Shown: positions 1 through 12,656, counted from the stretch's first letter. The stretch: DNA of 64,000 nt from Spirodela intermedia (GCA_902729315.2 LR746268.1:9121005-9185004), one strand, 5' to 3'. The notes: generated from the sequence alone by a model not told the origin. Numbers and translations: made by a program.

Positions 1-524
1 CCCACCCCTTCGGAATACGAAAATACTTATTCTCCAACCAACATATGGTATTGTCCTTTTATCTTCCCAAAAAACGATGTCTAAAACCCAGGCATTAGAT
101 ATAGTAGTCGCATGCACTAAGATTTCCTATGAACTAAAGCCGAAATATATCCGACATAGAAAAAAAGGAATTGCAGGTAAAAGGACGCGGCAAAGAGATT
201 AAGCTCGATCATCGCGAGCTGTGGACATCCGATTAAAGGACTGAAACAAATTGTCCTGGAATACAGTGGAATTTCTCAACATCCTGTAGTCAGCATTGGA
301 GTGAGCCACTAAGCTAGTGATCCTACCATGTTTGCATCTGGAGTCGCAGTTCTGTGAATATTTTTGCCAACATTGCAGTTTATGAACACAATTACACTGT
401 TCGGTACTCGATTGGCAAAAATAAAATGCCAATATATTCCAGAAACACCCATATCATCGCCGCTCCGCACCAAGATCATCCCAGAGAGACCTAGCACGGG
501 TGCAAACAGAAGAAAGCATCGTAC
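1..524. other. no confident gene; left edge
   Basis: Moderately AT-rich sequence with only short open frames. A cysteine-rich minus-strand frame at 199-432 is not convincing as a protein. If the kelch exon at 525-622 belongs to a live gene, this stretch would be its next intron and more exons, running off the left edge, but I could not identify them. Confidence 0.5.
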
Positions 525-622
525 CTATATCATAAACGACCACATCATTGAGGAATCTTCTCTCGACAAGGCCACCGAACACGACCAGCAATGACTTCCC
601 CACATTCACCGCCGTGTGTCCA
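525..622 (-). pseudogene. kelch-repeat exon, orphan or partial gene
   Basis: On the minus strand this stretch reads as one kelch-repeat unit: a [10 protein letters not shown] start, then VVFGGLV, then NDVVVYDI. That is the usual first blade of plant galactose-oxidase/kelch-repeat proteins. It is bounded by an acceptor-like AG just above 622 and a donor-like G|GTACG just below 525. It would enter in phase 2 (AG|T giving Ser) and leave in phase 1, as expected for an internal exon. I could not find a matching start exon between 640 and 900, nor the following blades below 525. It may be an exon of a gene running off the left edge, or a relic. The family call comes from the motif only. Confidence 0.42.
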
Positions 623-892
623 CTACCAATTAGCAATTTTCGACGGGTGTTGATCAACAAAGTCCAAAAAAAAGAAAAAGGAGAATTTTGGGAGCAAGAT
701 TAGGGGACCACCTCCGCGGTTGGGGAGGATCCCCTCCGAAATCCGATGAATTAGCCCGAACCCAATTCATCACGCTCCCTCGTCTTCCTGTCGTCCTTTC
801 CCTCTCTCTCCCTCTCGGGCGTTACTCGTTCGTTCCCCTGTACCGGCTAGTCAAACCCGGTGAAGTTGCTCGGCACTGAACCCGTGGGAGAG

Positions 893-947
893 ATCGGATC
901 GAATTGGATCGGTTCGGATCGAATCAAATCGGATCAGATCGAATCGG
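893..947. repeat. degenerate tandem GATCGAATCG-like repeat
   Basis: About 55 bases made of imperfect copies of a roughly 10-base unit (GGATCGAATC variants). It abuts the left end of the dispersed repeat at 943-1310. No coding or known regulatory role is visible. Confidence 0.6.
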
Positions 948-1310
948 ACGGCCTGAAATCCAGCATCTGGAACCGGGTAGTCCAGCCCAATGACCGGCGT
1001 TGGACAAGGCCCATAATCTGGCCCACTTGAGGGGCACCGCAGATGGGCTTTTTATCTGCGAGCCCAGTAACCTTAGCATTCGGCGGATATTTCGGGGAAA
1101 ATATATCCCAAAATAAAAAAGGAGTGACCGTCAAGAAGCTTATGACCTCGGGAAGCGCGTACGGCCATAGGCATCAGGACGTCCAAACAGGACCCATAAA
1201 CAGTCATGTCCTTCACCCTCTTGGGCTCATAATCTGCAGCATGACCTCCGATCTCCCGAGAGCCGCCGTCACGTTGACCCACTTCTTTACTTCGGCAGCG
1301 CTGCCGTGCT
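943..1310 (-). repeat. inverted copy of UGT 3' end plus downstream flank
   Basis: This segment matches the reverse complement of 22490-22895 along its whole length, with many substitutions and small indels. Shared landmarks include CGGACGGCCTGAA, ATCTGCGAGCCCAG versus ATCTACGAGCCCAG, a GGATATTTCGGG block, CCCATAATC and CGAGAGCCGCC. The part at about 1245-1310 corresponds to the last codons of the glycosyltransferase gene at 21144-22535. This copy is therefore a diverged duplicate of that gene's tail and 3' flank in opposite orientation. No further UGT coding sequence is recognisable beyond about 1320. Confidence 0.65.
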
Positions 1311-2107
1311 CGTCGCGGGCCGCAAGGGGTGCCCCGCATCCATGTGGAGAGCCTGCTCCATCCACTCCACGTGGCATTTTCTTTCGTGGCACCACTTCTC
1401 GTCCCTTGCATGTCACTCCGCAACACGACGTCCCCGCTTCTACGGCCAAGTTTTGTCTTGGATGGTCAGCTGCCCGAACCCCCCCTCCCCTTCGAGCGAC
1501 GCCGACGCCGTCGTACTACTCGCGAGCCGTGGTACCACTCGCGACCTGTCGGCGTTAATGAGAGGGGGAGAGAGAGAGAGAGAGGGAGAGGGAGGAACTG
1601 CCGCCGTCTACGTGACGCTAACAGAAGGGACACAAAAATAAGGTGGGATCTAGATATTCTGTTGGTTAGTGAGGGGACAACTTGTTGTAGCTGTACACGT
1701 GTGTTTTTAGTAGGCGGCTGTTCAAACACGCCGCACCTCTCTCTCTCTCTCGCTCTAGGCGTCGCCTCCATCTCCTGCTCGGAGGTCCTTCCAGCATGGC
1801 CCTTTTCTTAAAGGCCCCGAGCCCCCCGAGCGTTGGGATTCCAGGAGCCACACGCCCCCGCCCCCCCCCGCCCCCCCCCGCCCCCCGTCCTCTCTGTGTC
1901 TCTTCTTCTTCTTCTTCTTCTTCTTCTTCTTCAGTCCATTCCAGCCTCCTCAGTCGCTTGTGATCACTAGACTTACAGCTATGGACACTCTTTCTGCCTC
2001 CCACTGAAGCCTGCGAGAGGGGGAACTACTGCTTACGCTTGCCTTACTAACCTCAGCATTCCCAGCACCCTCCGTATTCCTCTCCCCTGCCTCAGTTGGG
2101 GTTTCCG
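1311..2107. promoter_or_regulatory. upstream region of the TRM-type gene
   Basis: No gene seen. The stretch holds a GA tract near 1561-1592, a CT tract near 1738-1755, a C-rich block near 1852-1886 and a (CTT)n tract at 1901-1933. The last two lie within 260 bases of the ATG at 2108 and probably fall in the core promoter or 5' UTR. No clear TATA box was seen. Confidence 0.4.
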
Positions 2108-4357
2108 ATGGCGCGGAGGCACCTGCGCGAGCTTCTCAGGGAAGAGCAGGAGCCCTTCGCCCTGCAGAGATTCATTGACGAGCGGCGTTGCCAACTACGT
2201 GGAGCCTACACCAAGGTACCGCCGTCGCCACGGCGGCGCCACCATCACTGGCTGCTCAGGGGCCGAGCATCTCCCTCGTTCATCCTCCTCAGGGATCCCC
2301 TGGACTGTAAGAAATCCCCACTGTCGCGTCCCCCCCAGGAGAAAACCCGGGGGACTGGTTCCCAGACAGCCGCCGCACTGCTCCTCGAAGCGACGACGAG
2401 GATCCAGAAGCTCACGAAACAGAAGCAGGAGCGCGGTCGGAGGAAGAGACCGGCGGGGAGGAAGAAGGGGCCGATTGAAGAGCCATCGGCACCCTTTGGC
2501 TTGGGCTTCCTGGCCTCCGTCTTGAGGCAGCTGGTCCTGAGGCGAAGGCGTCGGGAGATAAGAGGGGATGAAGAGAGACGCCCCTCCAAGGCCACCGCCG
2601 AGCTGTACCTGGAATGGGAACCCTGCCATGGAGAGAAGGGCGGCGCCGCGCAGAGGGCATCGCCGGCGGCGACACGCACGCACAGAGGAGAACCCGACAA
2701 TGCGCGCAGTGGGTGGTTTCTTCTCGCCGACCGAGCACAGAAGAAGCTGGAGGAAGACGAATATCCTCAGCGCTCAGAATGGTTCGGCTGTGGCGTTCTC
2801 GAGTGCCATCCCAGCGAGAGTGACAGCGGAGGGCCTCCTCCGTCAGTCTCCGGAGTTCCTTTCATCCAACCTGCGAGCATCCAATGGCTGCGACCGGATG
2901 ACCCTTCGCCGGACGGGCCTTCACTGGAGCTCCGGACGCCGCCGGCATCACCGACTCACCGGAGAACCGAGGTACGCCACCTCTCAGCCACGTTCCCACC
3001 GCGTGATTTTCTCATTTTGCCTGACCGCGAGCACGCTTAGGGCCTACTTTATTCCTCCCTGTCTCCCCCCGCAATCTCCTCTGATCCCCTGCAATCTAAC
3101 CGATAAGAGCAGCGGATTGAGTCGACAATTCCGAGGCGGTCAAGCTAATCCTCAGAGCCGGTCTCTACGGAGATATTCTAATGCCCGAGATGAGGCCGAG
3201 TAGCTGTCTCGCTATTTGATTTACTCCTATTCAATGCTCGTTCGTGCCCCCCCCCCCCCCGAGGAGGAGAAGTCCCCTCGCCCCCGCTAAACAGCTGTTC
3301 TTGGCCACGCGAAGATCCCTTCTACTCTTCCCCTGCAGACGACCAGCGAGAGAGAGAGAGACCCACTTTCTCCTGGATCTGATCCCAGTCGGGACCCTGT
3401 CAGCTATGGGCATCGATTTTGATTGAAACCTCGCCGATTATTTTTCCAGTGACTGTGTTCGGGGAAGGCGACAAGAGCTGTTCTTGGGAGGTGGGTTCGT
3501 CGTTTGATAGCTTTCTGGAATCAGATTTCCCTCCGTCTGTTGTTTTCATGGCGGTATTTGGGGCGTGCACGCAGAATAATCGGCTGCGCCGCGGTTGTTC
3601 TGGTTTTCTCAAAGAGAGCAATCGGGCTCGTGCCTGCGCAGGGACAGCTGTTCGGGGGAAGACCCGGCGAGGAGAAGGAGGAGCAGTACAGTCCCGTCTC
3701 CGTCCTCGACCCCCCTTCCGATGAGGAGGAGGAAGAAGATGAGGACCACCACGTTGATGACAGCCATCGGCCAGAGGGGGAGGAAGGAGGAGGGGATGAG
3801 GAGGACGACGGGCACGTGGACTCGTTCGACCGCAGCCTCGCCATGGTCCAGAGTATGCCATTTCCCCAGACATCTATCTGTCTTTCTATCCATCTCCGTA
3901 CGAACTTTACAGAGCAGTGAGCGGAAAGCCCATCGGCCTCTTTTTTCACGCTTTTGAATTCAAATTTTATGTGCCGACGTCAGAGGCCAAGCAGGAGCTG
4001 CTCTGCAGACTCCGCAGGTTCGAAAGGCTCGCCCACCTCGACCCTGTAGAGCTCGACAGGCGCCTGGCTGAGGAAGAAGGCGACGACGACGACCAAGATC
4101 TCGTCCGGGTCGTTCTGGGCCCGCCCGGCGACGCCCGGAAGTTCGCAGCTTTGACCGAGGAGACGGCGGAGTTAGAGCTTCGGAGGGTCAACGGCATCGA
4201 GATGATGGTGGAGATGGACTTGCGACGGGAGGGCGACGGGTGGAGGAGGTTCCCCGACCAGGTGGCCGAGGTTGCCGCCGCTGTCTCCTCATTGCTGCTG
4301 GCCGAGCTGGTGGCGGAGGACTTCGTCCCGTTGACTGGCGGTTCTCCATCGCCCTGA
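2108..4357 (+). CDS. DUF4378 protein, TRM (TON1 recruiting motif)-type
   Basis: Three exons: 2108-2971, 3642-3852 and 3984-4357, giving 482 residues. Phases agree at both junctions (0, then 1). The start is the ATG of MARRHLRELL, a conserved N-terminal HLxELLxEDQEPF-like block; the frame is open a few codons further upstream, but only from a non-ATG codon. A TAALLLEA-RIQK block lies near residue 80. The second exon carries the QYSPVSVLDPP motif and an acidic run. The last exon ends in the DUF4378 signature (LRRVNGIEMMVEMDL, then ELVAEDFV). In Arabidopsis, proteins of this type are grouped with TRM proteins, which recruit the TON1-TRM-PP2A complex to cortical microtubules; that role is inferred from family only. 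At5g03670 is the likely counterpart. The long first exon is rich in Arg and Pro and poorly conserved. Confidence 0.82.
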
Positions 4358-6108
4358 GGACCCGCGGCGGCGTCAGTCAGCTCTGGCGGGCCATCGCCAG
4401 CTCTTTCTTTCTGCTCTCTCTCTCTCTCTCTCTCTGTCGTCGTGGTGGCTGTTCTGGCGGGGTGCCTGTCCGTCCGTCCGTCCGTCCGTTCGTCCGTCTC
4501 TGTGTTGTGGGGGCGGGCGGTCTGCCTGAACATCCACCCTTACATACGCCGCCGCTATGAAGCTCAATCGTCTCATTCAGCGTACGAACTCGCACGTGCT
4601 GCTCGACTTTGCGAACGCTGACTGTCGCCGCCATCTCGCGGCTGTCCATTGGGATCACCAGGCGACCCATCGGGCGACCGATAATTTTCCGTTTTCTCGG
4701 AATAATACAAAATCCAATTGATTACAGAAGAAGTCAACGCGCCCGTTGGCCCATTTAGGCCAAGTCGAACTATAAGAGAGATCAACGGCCCATTTACGGC
4801 GCTCAGGGTCGCCGCCTATTAATAAATAGCAGGATCCAGTGGGACGGGTGTGGGCTTGGACTCCCCGTTGGGCTGATGCGGACCACCGAACTAAATTAGG
4901 CCCACCGCATGTGCCGCCCAGCCCACGTGCTGCTGGGCTGGGCCGGTTGTCACGAGGGGAATGATGGCGGGTGAGGTGTCGCGGCTCTCGACAGCGCGGA
5001 CCACCTCACCGGGTGTATTTCTATAATATTTGATAATTGGAGGGGGACAACGGTGATTTAGTTGGAGGGACTGACTCAAATGCTGGAAAAGAAGGGAAGG
5101 GAATCCAATCGGCAGTGTGTTTTACAGGCTAGAGAGAGCTTTGAAGCCGCGCGGGGAGGCGGTGGGGGAGAGGAAAACGGAGATCCGTCCCTCCGCCACC
5201 AGGTTCCCTCTCCTCCCCTCCTCTCTGTGCTGCCCTGATACTGTGGAGAGTGAGGAGGCTCCGAATCCTTCGTCCTTGTCCCTTCTTCCGCTCGGGAGGG
5301 GCGGCCGGGTGTGAGTGGGTTCGCTCCCATGGAACTGGGCGGAGGGCGGGATAATTTGTTCAAGGCGGTGGCGACAGATCGCCGGAGGTGAGAAAGTCGC
5401 GCTGGATCTCTCTTGCCCGACCACTTACATCAGCGGCAGGTCAATAGAATTTTTGGAAATTTGTTTATGTGGTTTCTGGTGACATTCTCGAGAGTGTGAT
5501 TCTCCCTCCCCCTGCAATTAGGTTTTATCGAGGTTGTAGCTACGAGATACTCTTTTCACATTACCCACCCCTCTGGTCTTGGGATGTTTCCTGTTTCGAG
5601 AGTTCACGATCTGCGTGATCGGCCATTTTGAGACCTTGCGAAGTGTGCGTGTGTCTGTGCGCGTGTGGGTGGATGGATGGATGGATGGATGGATGGATGG
5701 ATTTAAGGGAGAGGGTGGGGGGAAATTAACATTTGCCGTATTGTCTTAGTTTTCTCTGCAGATCAGCTGGACGTTTGGTTTAAGATAGTCGCGTTTCGTG
5801 CTTCCGGGAATCCGCTATTAGCCGCGGGATTTCTCCATCGCTCGCCAATTTATTGCCTCTTCTAGTGGAAATTCATGAAGTTCATGATCCCGCTGCCCTC
5901 AAGATTTCTTTTGGATCTTACGATGTCCGTTGCTATATCCTCCTTTCTCGCATATGGCAGAATTCCTTATCCCCTCACAACCACTGCGCAGGCCCTTATG
6001 CGTTCTAGGAGATTGTTTCAGAGACTGACTTGGTCGACGGTTGGTCTGCTCGTGGAGGAGAGTCGAGGAGAATATAAGTTTCACTCTGTGCTCTGAGTGG
6101 AGTTGAAT
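4358..6108. promoter_or_regulatory. intergenic region and probable 5' UTR of the coiled-coil gene
   Basis: No protein gene recognised. It contains a CT tract at about 4413-4436, a (CCGT)n tract at about 4470-4498 and a (GGAT)n tract at about 5665-5701. Sequence between about 5100 and 6108 could be a spliced leader of the gene starting at 6109, but no transcript evidence is available. Confidence 0.4.
4738..4945. promoter_or_regulatory. cluster of site II (TGGGCC/GGCCCA-type) elements
   Basis: At least six copies of GGCCCA, TGGGCT or TGGGCC occur on both strands, plus a CACGTG G-box core near 4924. In plants such site II elements (TGGGCY) bind TCP factors and mark promoters of growth-related and housekeeping genes. 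The likely target is the coiled-coil gene at 6109, with a transcription start possibly near 5000-5100. Confidence 0.5.
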
Positions 6109-7535
6109 ATGGGTGACTCGACGGCAATGACTATAGAGTTCCTTCGTGCTCGCTTACTTTCTGAAAGATCCGTTTCAAGATCTGCGAGACAGAGGGCTGA
6201 CCAATTGGCTAAACGGGTTAGTTCATCAAATTTCTGGTCTTCGACATTCCTCGATTACCCATCGTTGTTTCCTTTCTGTAAGATTCAATCAAATCTTATA
6301 CTTCTACATCGTCTTGGACTAATTAGGTCCTGGAACTGGAGGAACAGCTGAGGGTTGTGACCTTTCAGAGGAAGCAAGCCGAAAAGGCAGCCAATGAGGT
6401 TCTTTCCATCTTGGAGTCTCAGGGGATCAATGACTTCTCGGAGGTAATGGATTCGTGGTCTGATCAAGAAAATGCTCCGGATGAGGGTAAATGTTGCAAC
6501 GAAAACTGTGGTGAAAATTTAAAGGACGATGAAGCTTCAATGGCCTCAATAATGGATGGAGGTGAAGTGGAGGATGGAATGTCAGGATCAGAAGTTAACA
6601 TTTCTCCCTCTCAGGGGGGAGGCCTGTCGTGGAAATCTCGTGCGAATAGTTCAGATTCGTTGGATAAAAGGAAAGAAGACCAAGCTAGGCGGAGACAGAG
6701 ACGGAACTTCATATCTAGGATTGGATCCTCTCCACAGCTTCATCTGGGGAAATCTTGCAGGAAGATTAAGACCAGTGTGGACATGAGGTCTGTTTCTGAA
6801 CATTATCTTAAATGGAAGATTAGGTCGTTCGAATTTCTGAAAACTTTTCACTTGTTGTTGTTGTTGTTATTGCTACTAGGAGAGAAAAAGAAAACGCAGG
6901 GAGCGAGGCCTCTCAGACAGAGCTCACCTCCGATTGTCCAGATGATGAGGTTCAATTGTCGAAGGAAATTAATGACGTTGTACAGGAGAGAGTTGATGAG
7001 AATTGCTTGCGACCCTCTGAAAATCAGAAAGGAGATCTTGATGTTGATCCTCTTGCGAATGGTTTTGGGAGAGATGAAGCAATGGAAGCAGCTATCGAGC
7101 AGCAGGACCAGCTCATTGTGCAGTATATGGCTGAAGAAAATGCACAGAGGGAATGGGAGCAGAAGTACGAGGTGAATAGAAGCTCTACGTTTGTATGTAC
7201 ACCCTTTTCCTGTGTTTGGCTTTTCATGTCTTATGACGAAATGAACATGGTGCTCTCGTACGCTCTAAGATAAGTAGATTATATGGGCGAATCTCTCGTA
7301 CGAAATGAACACCCTCTCCGTTCCCTCTGCTACACTTCCTTGTCTCAACTTCTTCTTTCAGTTCATCTTTTCATTGCCGTCGTTTCCTTTTGTGCTTTAG
7401 GACTTCCTTATCATCGTAAGCTTTGTTTTTTTTTTTTTTTTGGTCTCTTGTTCCGAGTTCATTCAGTTTCAGCTAATTATTATTATTATTTTCACTGCTA
7501 TTATTATTAATTTGGGGTCTTTGTGGGGAGGGGGA

Positions 7536-7566
<31 letters not shown>

Positions 7567-8817
7567 GGGGGGGGGGTGAGGTTGCTATGAAATCAATAAG
7601 CTTTAGCAGACTTTTCATCAATATTCAAATGTTGTCACCATTTTTTATAATCTTCTATCATATGGGATATTTGCTTCAAAATCTTTCAGAATCCGTGTGA
7701 GCAAAAGGAGAAGATGATCGATGCTACACAAGATAGGGATGCACCTGTTGAAGACGCTGATGAGCCCTTTTCCTACAAAGAGACAATTTGCGAGCCACAA
7801 GGGGAGCCGATTGGTCCTGCCTATGAGACGGATGCACCTGCTGAAGAGGATACCCTTTCCCGCAACCAGTTAACAGAGGGGAGCAACGAAGGAGACTCTA
7901 TCCTGCAGGAAGACCCGACATCACCTAGTGGAGAAACTCCCACCGACATGGTTCCAGCTGCTGCGGCAGCTGTCGATATAAGCGCCAGCGATGCACGCCC
8001 GCCGCCTGTTCATGCGGGGAGGATGATGACGGATCAGCGAGGCAATGGGACGGCAGCTGGTGGATCCAAAGCTGGCCTTGAGGAATCTGAATTCCATGAC
8101 TCACCGACCGGTCCTGCAGAAACACGTGAGCAAAGATGCCCCGAGCCCATCGGCGGCAAGGATGAGGACTCAAAATCACCGCTTTTCCTGGAGGAACCCG
8201 CCGGAAACGAGAGCAGCCCTTCCTCCTCGCCGTCGCGCGGCGGAGCTTTCAAGGGAGAAGAATGGTCGCTGGTCCAGAATCCCATCCACAGAGGCCTTAC
8301 TGATCCGCCGAGAGATGGAGCGGGGAACGTGTTGGGAGCCCTCCAGCGCGCGAGGTTAATGCTGAGGCAGGAGCTGAGCAGATTCGAGGCACCACCACCT
8401 CCGCCACATCCGTGGGCAGAGCCTGCGCCGCTGGCCCTCGGACCCGGCGGCGACTCCGTGGGCATCCCCTTTGGCCCCGCCGCTCTCTTCAGACTGCCCT
8501 CCGACGTCTCTCTGAAAGCCGAGTCGCACGGACTCGGCATGTCCTCCTCCCTCCAATCGTATGGCAGATTTGGGGAGGGGTTCACCACCGTAAGCACCCA
8601 CACGGAGAGCAGAACCTCTGTGACCGCCTCTGTCAGTCGCAACCTCGCCGGCAGGACGACCGCGCCGCCCGCATTCACCACCAGGTATTCCTCCTCCTTC
8701 GCCATGGCGGACATCGCCGCGGGGACCGCCCCGTACGGCGGACTTCCGAGCTCCTTCTACGCCGGCGGCGCAAGCAGCGGCGGCTACAGCAGGAGCTTAG
8801 ATCGGCCGAGGCGGTGA
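6109..8817 (+). CDS. plant-specific coiled-coil protein of unknown function
   Basis: Four exons: 6109-6216, 6327-6787, 6880-7171 and 7690-8817, giving 662 residues with consistent phases (0, 2, 0). The ATG at 6109 opens the conserved block MTIEFLRARLLSERSVSRSA, followed across the first junction by an ELEEQLR coiled coil. That pattern occurs in a plant-only protein family with no settled function. Exon 2 contains an acidic SDQEN stretch and a basic RRRQRRN segment. Exon 3 ends in a predicted coiled coil (AIEQQDQLIVQYMAEENAQ). The long last exon is low in complexity but has a conserved LQRARLMLRQELSRF helix near residue 505 and a Ser/Gly/Ala-rich tail. I cannot assign a biochemical role. No signal peptide or membrane segment is seen. 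Confidence 0.75.
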
Positions 8818-9216
8818 TGCCGGGCGGCGCGTTCTTCTGATTCCGGGTTTTCCCTCTTTTTTCCTCTCTTGCTTCCATCATCGGATTCTCGTGTGCAGTG
8901 CATTTCCTGGGCGATCTTGCCCTCCTCCGGGTTCTTTATTCTCTGCCGTGAGGAGGAGGCCTCCTCTCTCTCGTCCGGTCAACTCCCGCCCCTCCTCCTC
9001 CGGTGACTCTGTATATATTCTAATGATGATTATACAAATCTGATGATGATGATGATTCTGAGGACATTCATATTTGTTTTCGACGCCCCCCCGCGTGCAA
9101 CTCCCGCGTGGCCCTCACGTGGGCGCGTGCGACTCCCCGCTCTTCTCGCCTTGTCCAGCTGGAAGAGGAAGATCGGGGTGGCCGCGGCGGGTTGACGCAC
9201 GGCCACTATGGGCGAC
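8818..9216. other. 3' flank of the coiled-coil gene
   Basis: Probable 3' UTR with a small GATGAT-rich stretch near 9025-9055. No gene seen. Confidence 0.4.
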
Positions 9217-9295
9217 TTGGGCCTCGCCTCCGACGGGCTCTGGCGTTTTCGGATTAATGGGCCGTTTTCTATTTTTTATCGGGCCATGGGCCGCT
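9217..9295 (+). promoter_or_regulatory. site II promoter elements of the IPT2 gene
   Basis: Four TGGGCC or GGGCC motifs lie within 80 bases, including a GGGCCATGGGCC pair near 9282-9293. They sit 150-220 bases before the IPT2 ATG. This matches the TCP-bound site II promoters of housekeeping genes, in line with a constitutive tRNA-modification enzyme. Confidence 0.5.
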
Positions 9296-9440
9296 CTGGA
9301 GAACTTGCACAAGTTCAGAGAGTGCGTGGCGCCCCCAATTTGCCCTTCTGTTCTCTAACGGAGGACGGCCCCGGAGAGACGGCGGCGGCGGAAGTTGAGG
9401 TGGAGAATCGGCGGCGGTGTTTGAGGCTGCGGGAGAGGAG

Positions 9441-12270
9441 ATGGAGAGTGGGGAGAGGAATGAGGAGAAGACGAAGGTGGTGGTCGTGATGGGGGCGACA
9501 GGCTCGGGCAAGTCGCGCCTGGCCATCGACCTGGCTGCCTACTTTCCGGTGGAGGTGATCAACGCAGACGCCATGCAGATCTATCGAGGCCTGGACGTCC
9601 TCACCAACAAGGTTCCTCTCCAGGACCGCTGCGGTGCGCTGCCTCTCTCTCTCTCTCGTTGTTGCTTCCGCGGTTCCTGAAAACGTCGGGTCGTTCTTCT
9701 AAACGAATACAGGCGTGCCGCACCATCTCCTGGGAACCGCGGACACAGGTGTGGACTTCACGTCCAGGGATTTCCGTACCCTTGCCATCCGTGTGAGAAC
9801 CACTGCATACCCCTCGTCGTTCATTCTTCTCCATGTTGAGTAATCTAAGTGAAACCTTTCTTTTGGGTGTACTTTTCTCTTTCTAGAACATAGATGATGT
9901 ATCGTCACGCGGATGCCTGCCGGTAGTTGTTGGTGGTACAAACTACTACATTCAGGTATCATTTTAGAAGTCGCTGCTGGTTCATGGCCCCGATGGTACA
10001 TATTCGTGATGCGTCTGTTACCTCCATATCTTCTTCTATCACGCGACAATCTGCTGTCCGCTAATGGGACCGATGTCTGACGGTGTTTTGAAGCTTCTCT
10101 TCTCTCTCGATTCTACTCGCCGGGCATCTTCTCTTATCAAATTGTTTTCTTTTTAAATCTCGTAGGCTCTTTTCAGCCCGTTCCTTGTTGATGATTTGGT
10201 GGGAGAAATGGGTGACTGCTCCTTGGATGGTTCTGAAGGTTATATGCTTTTTTATTGCTAGTTATTGTAACTTTTCTCTTAGAAGGTTTATCGTTTATCA
10301 TTCATCCATCATTTATGGATCCTGGATCGATGTACATACAGTAGGGGATTTTCCTCAGAAAATTAACTCAGATCGTGGCGACAACAATCTGGGCACGGAC
10401 TTTGATCGTCTTAAGGAAATTGATCCGATTGCAGCAAACAGGATCCATCCAAACGATCATAGAAAGGTAAGATATCTGTGTGACTTTAACTTTTTTGGTA
10501 TAATACTAAATTTGCTTGTTTGGTGTTTTATCTTTTGAATGGAATTATGCCAAAAGTACGAATACTAGTAAAGACAATGAATCCATGTTCGACCAAGGAC
10601 ATTGACACCATCATCTTCATAGCAGCGGCGTGAGGTTCATGCACAAGAAAAACGGGGAGATCTTTGCCCACCAGTATACAGTGCGGTTACACATCACAAA
10701 CAATGAGATATTAAGGTGGAAATAGACGAACCCAAATACGACCTTACTTGAACAGGATCTGTTCTATAGACTCTTACGACTGCATCCTTTAGCACAAAGG
10801 AGACAGAAATAATAAATAAATAAATAAGATCAAAGCATCTTGTTTCTATATTCATCTGAGGACCTGGGATTATTTTCTTCATGGGTGCTTGGGTTTATTT
10901 AGCAATCCACTCTTTATTTATCTGATTTTATATGACTGATAATTTTAGTTCTAATGTTCTAGGTCAATCGCTATCTGTGTTTGTATGAGAGTTCAGGGTT
11001 ACTCCCAAGTAGCCTGTTCCAAGGAAAATCTTTGGAGGTTTGTGCAGTACTAAATACGAGCTTCAAAAACTCTCCAACTTCTTCCATGATTATTATCATT
11101 TTTTTGGAGCTTCGATTATGCTATTGATGATTTTTAATCTATAGATTCCTAATGCATGCTTCTTGCGACAGGACAGAGATGGGGTCGTACAGATAACTTC
11201 AGATACGACTGCTGCTTCATATGGGTGGATGCCTCCCTCCCTGAACTCGATAGATATGTTGGAGAAAGAGTGGACAGCATGATGGAGGCCGGGCTGCTGG
11301 ACGAAGTCTACTATATTTATGATCCAGATGCAGACTACACCCGAGGTTTGAAGCAGGCTATTGGGGTTCGGGAGTTTGAAAAGTTCTTCAGTAGTCTGTT
11401 GTCTAGTTCAGAGAAAGACCACCAATCTATCAATGATGAAGTCAGTGGTGGTTCTATAAAGTCCAGCTCGATGATGTCTGGCCATGAGGGCAACTATCAG
11501 CTATCTAAAATCGATTTGCTACGGCGTATTCAGGATTCAGATAATAGTAATCTTAAGATTCTTCTGAACGAAGCCATCGACGAGCTGAAAGCTAACACAC
11601 GCAGGCTTGTCCGCCGCCAGGTGAGTTCCACCGCTGATACTACAAGCATTCTACACCAGTATTTTTCCAATACTCTCCTTCTTTCTTTTTGACCGCCAGT
11701 ATCGTATGCAATTCACAGAGGCGGCGGCTCAATCGACTGAGGACGGATTTCGGATGGAGACTCCAGTACATAGATGCAACTGAAGCCTTCCAGTGTATGG
11801 CCTCGCAATGATCTTCTTGCTTCCTTATCATCTACCTGTGTCTCTTTGGACGCCAGTGCCTCTTTGGTTTACAGAGACGATGCTCAAATTCAGCAGGTAT
11901 CTCTGATGATTCATGGCGGAGAGCAGTGGTAGAGCCATCCGTTTCCCTCGTCAAAGCTTTCTTGTCCCAGGAATCGGTCTCTCAAGGGGGTTCTACAGCC
12001 GAAATTCTAGCGTCCAGGGACTTGTGGACTCGTTACATCTGTGAGGTCAGCGTGCTTCTCCTCCTCCTCCCCGAAAATGCAGAATCAGTACATTGTTTTC
12101 CAACGTCTCTGTCGGTCTGGTTCGGTCAGGCCTGCGGGAACAGGGTTCTCCGCGGGGCTCATGAATGGGAGCAGCACAGAAAAGGACGTGGGCATCGGAA
12201 GCGAGTTCACAGGAACAAGAAGGCAGCCAACCCCAGCTCAGAAGGCGAACTTCTCGTCTGCAGCACATAG
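9441..12270 (+). CDS. IPT2: tRNA dimethylallyltransferase (isopentenyltransferase), IPT2 type
   Basis: Ten exons: 9441-9633, 9713-9792, 9887-9955, 10166-10238, 10342-10466, 10963-11037, 11177-11620, 11719-11794, 11897-12045 and 12130-12270. All phases agree and the product is 474 residues. The enzyme transfers a dimethylallyl group from DMAPP to N6 of A37 in tRNAs reading U-starting codons; breakdown of such tRNA yields cis-zeatin. The P-loop GATGSGKS is at residues 18-25. The family blocks INADAMQIYRGLD, GVPHHLLG, VVVGGTNYYIQ and AIGVREF follow in order. The C terminus has a C2H2-like finger (CEACG, then two His) split across the last junction. This finger marks the eukaryotic cytosolic/nuclear form (AtIPT2), and no transit peptide is seen. 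Less sure points are the small eighth exon and the acceptor at 10342, chosen because it alone keeps the frame. Confidence 0.88.
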
Positions 12271-12625
12271 CTTCTCTTCCATTATGATCATACACAGCTT
12301 ATATTTTTATATAAGTGAGATGTGTGGGTGTGGAGAGCCTTGATAGCCGGAGGCTGTTGGGGTTTCGTTGTGAGCGGTGGACATTTCGGCCATGAAAGCC
12401 ACCATCGCTGTTTCAAAAACTGAATCTTTAAAAAGAAATTGTTCGATGTCGTTGCCAAATGGGACCTACCCACAGGGGTCCCAGATGGGCTGGCCATTGC
12501 CTGGATCTAGCTACTGTGAGTCAGGTTTCGCCAGGCCCATTCCAACCCACCAGGCCACTGTTTAGAGCTGCAGCTCGGATGACGAGCTCCTGTACAGTAG
12601 AAATTGCACAATCTACGATATGATA

Positions 12626-12656
<31 letters not shown>

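Noticed and set aside
199-432. Cysteine-rich minus-strand frame (QCNCVHKLQC) resembling part of an E(z)/CXC or pre-SET domain
   Set aside because: The cysteine spacing does not match the CXC domain, no SET domain follows, and the frame is short.
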